Shown here: positions 26,254 to 33,865 of the stretch, piece by piece | Position numbering within the stretch: the stretch's first letter is position 1 | How the letters are laid out: every line of letters begins with the position of its first letter | Assembly (NCBI RefSeq): GCF_026240945.1 | Contig: NZ_JAPFPY010000022.1 | Location: 1 to 64,000, forward strand | Length of the DNA stretch: 64,000 bases | Reading direction: 5' to 3' | Source: Mycolicibacterium sp. J2 | GTDB lineage: Bacteria; Actinomycetota; Actinomycetes; Mycobacteriales; Mycobacteriaceae | The notes under the pieces: generated by a model | The model's database searches: none | The model's input: only the letters and a program-made list of their open reading frames with translations | What the model was told of the DNA's origin: nothing | Program-made: the position numbers and the translations under genes

Positions 26254-26363
26254 CACGATAGTCCGAGCCATCGACCGGGACGCGCCGACCCGATACGGGC
26301 CATCGACAGTTGACCCTGGCGTAAGTTCAGCAGCGTCGACGATCGCACGAACCAGGAGCCGCG

Positions 26364-27536
26364 ATGCGTGTGTCAGTCCGTTCCTCTCTGATGGCAGGCG
26401 TGGCCGCTCTCGCCGCAGGCACCATCGCGATTCCCCCGTCGATCGCGCCGACCGCGCAGGCCCCGGCGCCGGTGCACGCCGCCGTGCGGCTCGCCGCCGA
26501 GACGAGGACCGCGTGGGCGCCCCGACCGGTTATCGCACTGATCCCGAAGACCACGGCCGCCGCACGTCCCGCCGCCGCACCGGCTGCTCCTGTCGGCACA
26601 GCCACCGCAGGTAAGACCACCGCCGCTCCGGCCGCGGCCGTCGCACCGACGGCCGCGGCGCTGGCCTTTCCCGGGCTGAGCAACGCCATCATCCAGGGCT
26701 ACGACTGGGCCATCGGATGGGTGGACTACGGGGTGGATCTCGCCCAGTACGCCGTCGGCTGGATCCCGGTCGCCAATATCTTCGCTCCCCAGATCGGCAT
26801 CGTGTACTACAGCCTGATCCGACCGATCATCACCAGCGCGGTCTACAACACCGCCGCCGTGATCGGTGGCCAGATCGACCTGATCCAGGGCATCGGCAAT
26901 GTCGTCAACGACAGCATCACCGCGGGACGCGGTTTCGTCCAGGCCGAGATCAACTGGGCGCTGAGCTGGCTGCCGCCGCTGCCGCCCCTGCCGTTCGCCG
27001 CCACCTCAACCAGCACGGCAGCCAAGACGCCGGCGGCTGTATCGCTGACCGCGACCGCCGAACCCACCGACGGCAAGCCGCCCGTGACTGCCGAGCAGAC
27101 CGATCGAGACAACGCGCACGCGACTGAGCCTGTCGTGACCCAGCCCGCCAAAACCCAGCCCGCCGAAACCCAGCCCGCCGAGACGAAGCCCGTCTCGGCC
27201 GAGCCGGCCCCGACGCCCACCGACAGCACGCCGGTTGAGGAGCCCAGCGATAACCCGGCGAGCAGCCCGTCCGAGACCAGCAAACCGGAGACCAAGCCCG
27301 ACACCACCAAGCCCGACAAGCCGGACACCAAGCCGAGCACGGACAAGACCGGCACCGACAAGACCGACACCAAGAACACCGACACCAAGAAGACCGGCAC
27401 CGAGAAGACCGACACCAAGAAGACCGACACAGACAAGCCCGCACCGAAGAAAGCCGAGCCCAAGAAGCGCGATCGCCCGTCGGCGAGCGACTCTGCCCCC
27501 AAGGCCGACACGCACGCCGGGTCGGACGCGCCCTAG
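26364..27536 (+). CDS. Secreted protein with Lys/Thr/Asp-rich repeat tail, unknown function
   Basis: The 390-residue protein has an N-terminal signal (MRVSVRSSLMAGVAALAAGT, then Ala/Pro-rich). Its central region of about 110 residues is rich in aromatic and hydrophobic residues (YDWAIGWVDYGVDLAQYAVG), and the tail of about 180 residues is disordered Pro/Glu/Thr then Lys/Asp/Thr repeats (TDTKKTGTEKTDTKKTD). The plan resembles the gene at 32482-33852 and other mycobacterial secreted proteins of PE/PPE-like C-terminal type, but no PE or PPE motif is present. The start has AGGAG upstream. It is divergent from fbiC; its stop overlaps that of the convergent membrane gene (CTAG). Function not known. 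Confidence 0.72.
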   Translation: MRVSVRSSLMAGVAALAAGTIAIPPSIAPTAQAPAPVHAAVRLAAETRTAWAPRPVIALIPKTTAAARPAAAPAAPVGTATAGKTTAAPAAAVAPTAAALAFPGLSNAIIQGYDWAIGWVDYGVDLAQYAVGWIPVANIFAPQIGIVYYSLIRPIITSAVYNTAAVIGGQIDLIQGIGNVVNDSITAGRGFVQAEINWALSWLPPLPPLPFAATSTSTAAKTPAAVSLTATAEPTDGKPPVTAEQTDRDNAHATEPVVTQPAKTQPAETQPAETKPVSAEPAPTPTDSTPVEEPSDNPASSPSETSKPETKPDTTKPDKPDTKPSTDKTGTDKTDTKNTDTKKTGTEKTDTKKTDTDKPAPKKAEPKKRDRPSASDSAPKADTHAGSDAP

Positions 27537-27922
27537 CGGCTGCGCGCGTACCGCCGCAACACCATCAGCGGCGGCAGCACACCGACCACCACGAGCAGCA
27601 ACAGCAGCACCGCACCGGAGGCGGTCAGCCCGAAGACGATGTCGCTGCCGGGCCCGCCGAGACTCAACGCCCCGATGGTCGCCAACCAGCACCACAACGG
27701 CAACGCACCCACCCGCGGTGACTGGGTCCATTGCAGCGCGGCCCACACCAACGCCGCGTTCACCAGGCCACTGATCAACACGCTCACCGGGAACGGCGCA
27801 CCACTGACCCGCCAGGGCAACAGAAATGCCGCGAGCACGGCGGAGAGCACACCGTCGAGCGACAGCAACGAAAGCATGACGGGCGGCACCCAGGCCGGCC
27901 CGTCGGGGTCCTCGGTTGTCAG
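27533..27922 (-). CDS. Small membrane protein, Rv1171-like
   Basis: About 129 residues with three to four membrane helices (LSLDGVLSAVLAAFLLPW, VSVLISGLVNAALVWAAL, LWCWLATIGALSLGG, GAVLLLLLVVVGVLPPLMVL). Position after mshB matches Rv1171. The start is uncertain. Homolog length suggests initiation near TTEDPDGPAWVPP, where the codon is CTG at 27922 in a CTGA overlap with the stop of the 35-codon ORF. GTG 27967 (longer, overlapping that ORF) and ATG 27877 (shorter) are alternatives. Function unknown. Confidence 0.7.
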   Translation of the reverse strand: MTTEDPDGPAWVPPVMLSLLSLDGVLSAVLAAFLLPWRVSGAPFPVSVLISGLVNAALVWAALQWTQSPRVGALPLWCWLATIGALSLGGPGSDIVFGLTASGAVLLLLLVVVGVLPPLMVLRRYARSR

Positions 27923-28026
27923 GTCGGGATGCTGTCGAGCAACGCCACCAGCGAACCGACCACCCACTGGAAATTGTCCAGGCGGTCCTGCTGATGCTGC
28001 AGGTTGGGATCCAAATCCGGGTCCAT
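27919..28026 (-). CDS. 35-residue small ORF between mshB and Rv1171-like gene
   Basis: ATG 28026 opens MDPDLDPNLQHQQDRLDNFQ, followed by WVVGSLVALLDSIPT and TGA. The acidic start and the amphipathic end look like a real short protein, and it fills the gap between mshB (stop at 28057) and the next gene on the same strand. Its stop codon overlaps a CTG at 27922 in the frame of the following membrane protein, suggesting coupled translation. I recall similar short proteins annotated in other mycobacteria but cannot verify this. Confidence 0.6.
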   Translation of the reverse strand: MDPDLDPNLQHQQDRLDNFQWVVGSLVALLDSIPT

Positions 28027-28056
28027 GTCGGGCAGCTTACCGCGTGCGCAGGCCCG

Positions 28057-28932
28057 TCAACCCAGATTCACTCCGGCGAGCAGATCGGTCTCGACCCCGT
28101 TGCCGTCACGCTCGCCGGGCGACCCGGCGGCCAGCACGTAATGTTCGATCCCCCACAGCGGCAAGGCGACAAGGTTCGACAGCGCCAACGACCGGCCGTC
28201 GGGAGCCACGCTGACCTGGGTGGCGTGGGCGCGCAGCGCGGCTGCCTTGGCCGCCAACTGCGCCGAAGCGTCGATGACGGCGTCCACTTTCTCGTCCGGA
28301 TAGCCGAAGGTGAGGTCCTCGGGCTTGATCGTGATCCAGTCGGCGGGCGGCTCCCCGAGCGCGGCCAGCCCGTCGGCGATGGCCGACTGCGCCAGCACGG
28401 TCCAGTAGAACTTCGGCACCTGCCACGGCTCGCCGGGATGTCCGTCACCGGCCGCGGCCGCGACGGCGGCGGTGGTGACCTCGTACGCGCGGATGTGGTC
28501 CGGATGCCCGTACCCACCGTTGGGGTCGTAGGTGACGACGACGTGCGGGCGCAGTTCCCTGATGATCGCCACCAGTGCGGCGACGGGCCCCTCGATATCG
28601 GCGTCGACGAAGCGCTGCCGGTGCCGGGCCGGCGTGCCCGGCATCCCGGAATCGCGCCAGCGGCCCGCGCCGCCCAGGAAGATCGGCTCCCCGGCGCCGA
28701 GTGCGGCCAGGGCGGTGCTCAGCTCGGAGATTCGGTAGCCACCCAGCTGATCGGCGGCATCGACGGCGAGCTGGGACCAGCGATCCCCGATCACCTCGCC
28801 TTCCTCGCCCATGGTGCAGGTGACCACACGCACCGTGGCGCCCTGCGCGGCATAGTGCGCGATGGTCGCGCCGGTGGTCAGGGACTCGTCATCGGGGTGG
28901 GCGTGCACGAAGAGCAGCCGAGGTGTTTGCAC
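28057..28932 (-). CDS. mshB: GlcNAc-Ins deacetylase of mycothiol synthesis
   Basis: A 291-residue zinc deacetylase of the LmbE/PIG-L family that removes acetate from GlcNAc-inositol, the second step of mycothiol synthesis. Zinc-site motif is HAHPDDE (H12, D15) with a third His in GYGHPDH (about residue 144). The size and sequence fit MshB rather than the paralog Mca. GTG 28932 starts it, directly divergent from the ClC gene. It heads a unit with the 35-codon ORF and the Rv1171-like gene. Confidence 0.93.
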   Translation of the reverse strand: MQTPRLLFVHAHPDDESLTTGATIAHYAAQGATVRVVTCTMGEEGEVIGDRWSQLAVDAADQLGGYRISELSTALAALGAGEPIFLGGAGRWRDSGMPGTPARHRQRFVDADIEGPVAALVAIIRELRPHVVVTYDPNGGYGHPDHIRAYEVTTAAVAAAAGDGHPGEPWQVPKFYWTVLAQSAIADGLAALGEPPADWITIKPEDLTFGYPDEKVDAVIDASAQLAAKAAALRAHATQVSVAPDGRSLALSNLVALPLWGIEHYVLAAGSPGERDGNGVETDLLAGVNLG

Positions 28933-28937
28933 TCCCC

Positions 28938-28943
28938 TACATT
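28938..28943 (+). promoter_or_regulatory. -10 box of ClC gene, leaderless
   Basis: TACATT ends six bases before GTG 28950. It lies just upstream of the mshB start on the other strand, so the divergent promoters overlap. Confidence 0.45.
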
Positions 28944-28949
28944 TACCCT

Positions 28950-30200
28950 GTGCCGCCGACCGACGCGAAGAACACCGGTGAGCGACACCTTCTGGAATTC
29001 GGGTGCGGTGTCCTGGCGGTCGGCCTGCTCGCCGGCGTCGCGGGTGCCGCCACCACCGTGCTGCTGCACTACATCGAACACCTGACCTACCACTATCACC
29101 TGGGCACCCTGCTCACCGGTGTCGGCGCCGCCGGCGAGATCCGGCGGGCCACCGGACCGATGATCGGCGGGGCGCTCGCCGGTCTGGGGTGGTGGCTGCT
29201 GCGACGGCGCGGGCCTGTCCCGTCCTTGACGGCGACGATCAGTGCCCATCGCCCGCTGGCCCGGATACCGATGGCCGTCGATGCGGTACTGCAGGTGCTC
29301 GTGGTCGGGTCCGGAGCCTCGTTGGGCCGCGAGGGCGCACCACGCCAATTGGCCGCGGTGTTCGGTGACAGCGCCACCCGCCGCTGGACCCTGACCGAGC
29401 GGGACCGCGAGATCCTGCTGGCGTCGGCGGCCGGTGCCGGATTGGGTGCGGTGTACAGCGTGCCGATCGGCGGCGCACTGTTCACCGTCACGATCCTGCT
29501 GCGCAGCTGGCATCCCCGGGTGATCGGCACCGCGTTGATCACCTCCAGCCTGGCGGTGGCTGTCGCCGCGCCCGTCACCCATCTGGAGCATCCACTGGTG
29601 TGGCCGTCGGCCGGGGTGTCCTACCGCTTCGTGCTGCTGGCGCTCGCCGTCGCCCCCCTGGCGGTCGGGATCGGGATGGCGTTCGACCGGCTGATGGCCG
29701 CTGCCCGGCCGCATACACCACCCGCCTCGTGGCTGCTGATTCCCGGTATCGCGGCGGCCGGCCTGCTGACCGGCATCTGCTCCATCTGGTACCCGGAGTT
29801 GCCAGGCAACGGCCGCAGCATTCTGACCGTCACCGTGGACAGTTCGTTGACGTTGCCGGCAGCCGCGGTGATCCTGGTGCTCAAGCCGGTCCTGACGGCG
29901 CTGTTCCTGCGGGCGGGCGCGGTCGGCGGCCTGATCACCCCGGCGCTGGCCACCGGCGCGGCGACGGGTTCGGTTGTCGCCCTTGCCCTGAACGACTTCG
30001 CCGGGGCCGGGCTGAATGTCCCGGCGGCGGCGCTGACCTGCGCCGCCGGGGTGCTGGCGATCACCCAGCGGGCACCGCTGTTCGCCGGGGTGTTCGTATG
30101 GGAGCTGGCCCGCCCGCCGGAGTGGCTGGTGATCGTGTTCACGATCGCCGCCTTCGTCGCCTATGGACTGTGGAAACGCCTTGCCGCTAAGGCTGTTTGA
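28950..30200 (+). CDS. ClC-family chloride channel or H+/Cl- antiporter
   Basis: The 416-residue membrane protein shows ClC features: GSGASLGREGAPRQ (the GKEGP-like selectivity motif), AGAGLGAVYSVPIGGALF (gating Glu region differs), and a C-terminal GLITPALATGAATGSVVA. About ten to twelve helices are predicted. GTG 28950 follows a -10 box by six bases and avoids overlap with mshB; GTG 28923 is the alternative. It probably moves chloride across the inner membrane. The 3' end overlaps lpqW by 14 bp (convergent). Confidence 0.88.
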   Translation: MPPTDAKNTGERHLLEFGCGVLAVGLLAGVAGAATTVLLHYIEHLTYHYHLGTLLTGVGAAGEIRRATGPMIGGALAGLGWWLLRRRGPVPSLTATISAHRPLARIPMAVDAVLQVLVVGSGASLGREGAPRQLAAVFGDSATRRWTLTERDREILLASAAGAGLGAVYSVPIGGALFTVTILLRSWHPRVIGTALITSSLAVAVAAPVTHLEHPLVWPSAGVSYRFVLLALAVAPLAVGIGMAFDRLMAAARPHTPPASWLLIPGIAAAGLLTGICSIWYPELPGNGRSILTVTVDSSLTLPAAAVILVLKPVLTALFLRAGAVGGLITPALATGAATGSVVALALNDFAGAGLNVPAAALTCAAGVLAITQRAPLFAGVFVWELARPPEWLVIVFTIAAFVAYGLWKRLAAKAV

Positions 30201-32064
30201 CCCACTTGCCGGCGTCGCCGACGATCCCGACCGGTACCGCACCGGACAGACTGACCCCGCGGACTCGCGGGCCGGCGGCAACGATGGTGGTGTCCTGCAG
30301 GATCGGCAGCACCGTCGCGAGGTTCCACAGCCGCGGCTCGACGGCGTCGATCACCTTGGCAATTTCCTCGGTGCCGGCCAGCGCAGCCTCGATCCGCGGC
30401 TGGATGCTGCGGTCGCAGACACCGGTCAGGTTGCTGGGCGCCGTCACCAACTCGCCGGTGCCGCTGGGCGGCGGGGCCGTCGCGGTCGGGGTGGGGACAG
30501 TCGCGGTCGGCGACGACGGCGTCCGCGTTGGTGATGCCGAAGGGGTGGTCGTGGCGCTCGGCGACGGTGTCGCCGTGGACACCGAGGTGGCCTCCAGGGC
30601 CGGGCAGCCGTAGCGCGAAGCAAGCGCGGTGGCCAGATCGCCGCCGGCCTGATGCCAGCCGACGATCGCATCGACCTTGTTGTTGGCCAAGGCATCTCCG
30701 TACAGAACCACCGGGTCGAGCGCCGACACCGAGGCGGCAATGCCGACGCTGCGCAACTGGTCGGCCGCGGTGTTGGCGACGGCCACCGAGGTGGGATCGT
30801 TGGCCGCCACCCCGATCACGATGGTCAGTGGCTGGCCATCCTTGGAGATCTGTCCGCGGGAATCGTCGGGTGGCGGCGTACCCGGCGTCGGTGGCGGGGT
30901 CGAGGTCACCGGCTCGACCTGATAACCGGCGTCGGCCAGCAGTTGCAGCGCGGCCTCCCTGGTCAACGCCGGCGGAGCCGTCGGGACGTAGCCGGGATCC
31001 GATGGCGAGCGCACCTGGGCCTGCGCGAGTGTCACGGTGTTATCCGAACCGGCGCCAACGGCGGCCAGCAAGTCGACGTCGAGCAACCCGAACAACGCCT
31101 TGCGGACGTGCGGATCGGTCAGCGCGGGCTGCTGGGCGCGCAGCGTCAACTGCATCACCCGGGGGGTGACGATGCGCGCGGTGCGCACGTCCGGGATGGC
31201 CGACAGTTGCGCGAAGGCCGCTTGACCACCATGCACCTGAGCCACCTGGGTGTCCCCGTTGCGGATCGAATCAGCAAGGGCCGCAGGCGCTCCCCCGCGC
31301 CGGAAGAGGATCTGGTCCGGCGCCGCGGGCGGGCCCCAGTACCGGTCGTTACGGGCCAGCAGAATTTCGTCGCGCTGCGGATCGATGCTCTCCACCCGGA
31401 ACTGGCCGCCGGTCACCGGCATGGCCCGCGCCAGTCCGGCACCGAAACCACCGGGCACGTCCTTGACGATATGTGCAGGCAGCAGGTCGTTGAACAGTTC
31501 CCGCCAGGCCGGGTAGGGCTGCGAGAAGGTGACGACAGCCGTCTTCCCGCCCTCGACCGACTGCACCCCTGTGATCAGGTCGTAGCCCGCTGGATCGACC
31601 ACCCCGGGTTGGCTGACCATCTGCCGCCACAGATACCAGTAGTCGTCGGCGGCGATCGGCGCGTTGTCGGTCCAGGACGCCTCGGGTTTGATCTTGTAGG
31701 TGACGGTGAACGGCGCCTCGTTGGTCACCTCGGCCGACACCAACAGGCTGGTGTCCAGTTCCCACCGCGAGCCGGTGGGTGACGCCGGATCTGGAACCGG
31801 CCGAAACGAACTGGGCAGCACCAGCGCGGAGATGGCGGCGTTCACCGGGGACTGATCGGACATCAGGTGCGGGTTGAATCCGGCTCCGATCGAGTCGATG
31901 GCCATGATGATCTGCATCGCCTTGGCAGGCGGCGGCGGTGTCGACTGCGTCGTCTCGGTGCTCTGCGGAGCGGGCGGCGGGCTGACGGTACACCCGGCCA
32001 AGACCAACGACGTTCCGATCAGGGCGCCGGCGACAGCGCGGAAACATCGTGGGTTCGTCGGCAC
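30187..32064 (-). CDS. lpqW: LpqW lipoprotein (ABC-type solute-binding fold)
   Basis: The 625-residue lipoprotein has a signal ending LVLAGC (Cys25) and the SBP_bac_5 peptide-binding fold. Key motifs are FNPHLMSDQS, WTDNAPIAADDYWYLW and LLARNDRYWG. A Pro/Thr/Ser-rich stretch sits near residue 520. LpqW (Rv1166) is known in mycobacteria to control the PIM/LAM branch at the PimE step, although it keeps the fold of an oligopeptide-binding protein. pimE lies about 10 kb away here. The GTG start has TACCCT ending seven bases before it (leaderless). Confidence 0.9.
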   Translation of the reverse strand: MPTNPRCFRAVAGALIGTSLVLAGCTVSPPPAPQSTETTQSTPPPPAKAMQIIMAIDSIGAGFNPHLMSDQSPVNAAISALVLPSSFRPVPDPASPTGSRWELDTSLLVSAEVTNEAPFTVTYKIKPEASWTDNAPIAADDYWYLWRQMVSQPGVVDPAGYDLITGVQSVEGGKTAVVTFSQPYPAWRELFNDLLPAHIVKDVPGGFGAGLARAMPVTGGQFRVESIDPQRDEILLARNDRYWGPPAAPDQILFRRGGAPAALADSIRNGDTQVAQVHGGQAAFAQLSAIPDVRTARIVTPRVMQLTLRAQQPALTDPHVRKALFGLLDVDLLAAVGAGSDNTVTLAQAQVRSPSDPGYVPTAPPALTREAALQLLADAGYQVEPVTSTPPPTPGTPPPDDSRGQISKDGQPLTIVIGVAANDPTSVAVANTAADQLRSVGIAASVSALDPVVLYGDALANNKVDAIVGWHQAGGDLATALASRYGCPALEATSVSTATPSPSATTTPSASPTRTPSSPTATVPTPTATAPPPSGTGELVTAPSNLTGVCDRSIQPRIEAALAGTEEIAKVIDAVEPRLWNLATVLPILQDTTIVAAGPRVRGVSLSGAVPVGIVGDAGKWVKQP

Positions 32065-32481
32065 GCCCAACAGGGTATCGGCATGCCCGGCAACCACCCC
32101 CAACATGGGTTCGGTCCGCCGATCGGGGATTCATCCAACTAGAGGCAATAGTTTGTTTGAAATTCCACGACCGGCCCAGAATATTAGCCAACAATTGACC
32201 AGGGCGGGCGCGTAGCAACCTCGCGGCAACTCGAACATCAAGCCGAATATGTCCGCAACAACGTGCTTATACAGCGATCTCGCTTCCATCTGGAAAATAT
32301 TCATTGCACGGGCAAGGAGTGGCTGGAATTCCACCCATGCGCATGCGGGCAAACAAGTAGCAGATGCCGACAGAATTAAATTGAAACACGTTTTACCAAA
32401 GCGCTCTTTCCGTTCCGCCCCCGTACTACGGTCAGCCCCGTCGGAGTGACCGACATCACATATCTGGGTAAGGAGAGAACG
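32065..32481. other. Intergenic region with low GC between lpqW and secreted-protein gene
   Basis: About 420 bp without a convincing gene; GC is visibly lower than the neighbours from about 32140 to 32410. It contains the lpqW -10 (TACCCT, 32072-32077) and likely the promoter of the gene at 32482 (for example TATCTG near 32461). A 66-codon frame at 32249 has poor codon bias and no ribosome-binding site. No strong repeat or tRNA is seen. Confidence 0.5.
32072..32077 (-). promoter_or_regulatory. -10 box of lpqW, leaderless
   Basis: TACCCT on the minus strand ends seven bases before the GTG start at 32064. No Shine-Dalgarno sequence is seen. Confidence 0.4.
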
Positions 32482-33852
32482 TTGCAACGTGCATTGCGTC
32501 CCTATGTGACCACGGGCATCGCGTTGGTGGGTGCCGGCGTCATCGCGGTGACCCCGGTGACGGCACCACCACCCGAGGTTCACCTACCGGCCGTCACCCT
32601 GGCTGCCAACCCGGTCGTCGACGCCTACGGCCAGCTGCTCCAGAACACCTGGACCAACCTGCAGGCCGTCGGCTCGCAGGCCTGGAATCAGGGCATGCCG
32701 ATCCTGGAGCAATTCCTGGTCAACACCCGAGCCAACCTCGACATCGCAGCCAAGGTGCCGCCGCAGATCTTCGACGCCCTGAAGTACTCGGCGCAACAGA
32801 TCCGACCGACACTGGACGCGGCCGGGGCACAACTGCGGGCCGGTCAGGTCGGCGACGCGATCAACACGCTGTGGAGCGGGCTGGTGATCAATCCCCTGGT
32901 GGGCGTGGCCTTCCCGGTGTTGAACACCCTGCAGATCCCGGTCAACATGGCCAAGACCTTCGCCCGGGTGGTCGAAGCGCTGCCCTCGGCAATCCTGATC
33001 GGTGTCGGACTTCCGGTGCTGAGCACCGTTACCGCCGTGGTGAACTCGCTGGGCACAGTGGCCCAAGGGCTTTACGACGGCATCACCACCGGCAACCTCG
33101 GTGCGGTACTGACCACCGTGCTCACCGCGCCGGCCACCGTCATCGGCGGTGTGCTCAACGGCGACCCCAACACCGGCACCGTCGGCCTGATCAACGGCCT
33201 CGTCGCCGGAATCCTCAACGCCCGTCAGACCATTGCCGACGCCATGGCCCCGCCGGCGACGGCGTCGGTGGCGTCGGTGGCGTCGGTGGCCAAGACCACA
33301 GGCCCAGCGGCCCTCGCGACGGCAGCCGCCACGGCGCTGCCCGCGACCACCGCGGCCACGGTGACCTTGGCCACCACGCCCGCGGAACCCGCCTCGGATA
33401 GCGCGAAAATCGAAGGGACTCAAGCCAAGACAACCGAATCGGCCACGACGACGCCAGCCGCCGAAACCGACCCGGGCACCGGCGCAATCGCAGCCACCAA
33501 CACCGGCACCAAGACGCCTGCGGCGGCACCAGCGGAGACCAAGACCGAGCCGGTCGCGGTGAAGACCGCGCCGACATCGGCGAACGGCGCAACCGACCTC
33601 AGCGACGGCAACAAGGTGACACCCGGCGGCAAGGTCGGCGAAAAGACTTCCGACACAACGTCGTCCGCGCCCGGCAAAACCACCGAACCGACGTCACTAA
33701 CCGATCCGAAGCAGACCGACACCGCGGCACCGTCGGGTGCCACCACCTCGACGCCGAGCTCCGGCGGCAGCTCCTCCGGTGCTACCGCCGGCGCGGCGTC
33801 GACAGCGTCGGCATCGTCGACCTCGTCGACCTCGTCGACAGCGGGCGACTAG
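32482..33852 (+). CDS. Secreted low-complexity protein, PE/PPE-like C-terminal style
   Basis: The 456-residue protein has an N-terminal signal-like helix (YVTTGIALVGAGVIAVTPVT). About 220 residues of Ala/Val/Gly/Leu-rich helical sequence follow (VGVAFPVLNTLQIPVNMAKT, then GLYDGITTGNLGAVLTTVLT). The tail of about 180 residues is Thr/Ala/Ser/Lys-rich. The TTG start is preferred because AAGGAGAG lies four bases upstream; GTG 32446 gives a less signal-like N-terminus. It shares layout with the gene at 26364-27536. I recognise the mycobacterial secreted type but no defined domain. Confidence 0.68.
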   Translation: MQRALRPYVTTGIALVGAGVIAVTPVTAPPPEVHLPAVTLAANPVVDAYGQLLQNTWTNLQAVGSQAWNQGMPILEQFLVNTRANLDIAAKVPPQIFDALKYSAQQIRPTLDAAGAQLRAGQVGDAINTLWSGLVINPLVGVAFPVLNTLQIPVNMAKTFARVVEALPSAILIGVGLPVLSTVTAVVNSLGTVAQGLYDGITTGNLGAVLTTVLTAPATVIGGVLNGDPNTGTVGLINGLVAGILNARQTIADAMAPPATASVASVASVAKTTGPAALATAAATALPATTAATVTLATTPAEPASDSAKIEGTQAKTTESATTTPAAETDPGTGAIAATNTGTKTPAAAPAETKTEPVAVKTAPTSANGATDLSDGNKVTPGGKVGEKTSDTTSSAPGKTTEPTSLTDPKQTDTAAPSGATTSTPSSGGSSSGATAGAASTASASSTSSTSSTAGD

Positions 33853-33865
33853 CGATAAGCGTCCG

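Noticed and set aside
28878..30281. 467-codon frame opposite the ClC gene
   Set aside because: Gln/Arg/Gly-rich shadow without domain signature; the ClC frame has clear membrane motifs.
32249..32449. 66-codon frame in the lpqW upstream gap
   Set aside because: No ribosome-binding site, atypical codon use for this genome and no conserved pattern recognised.
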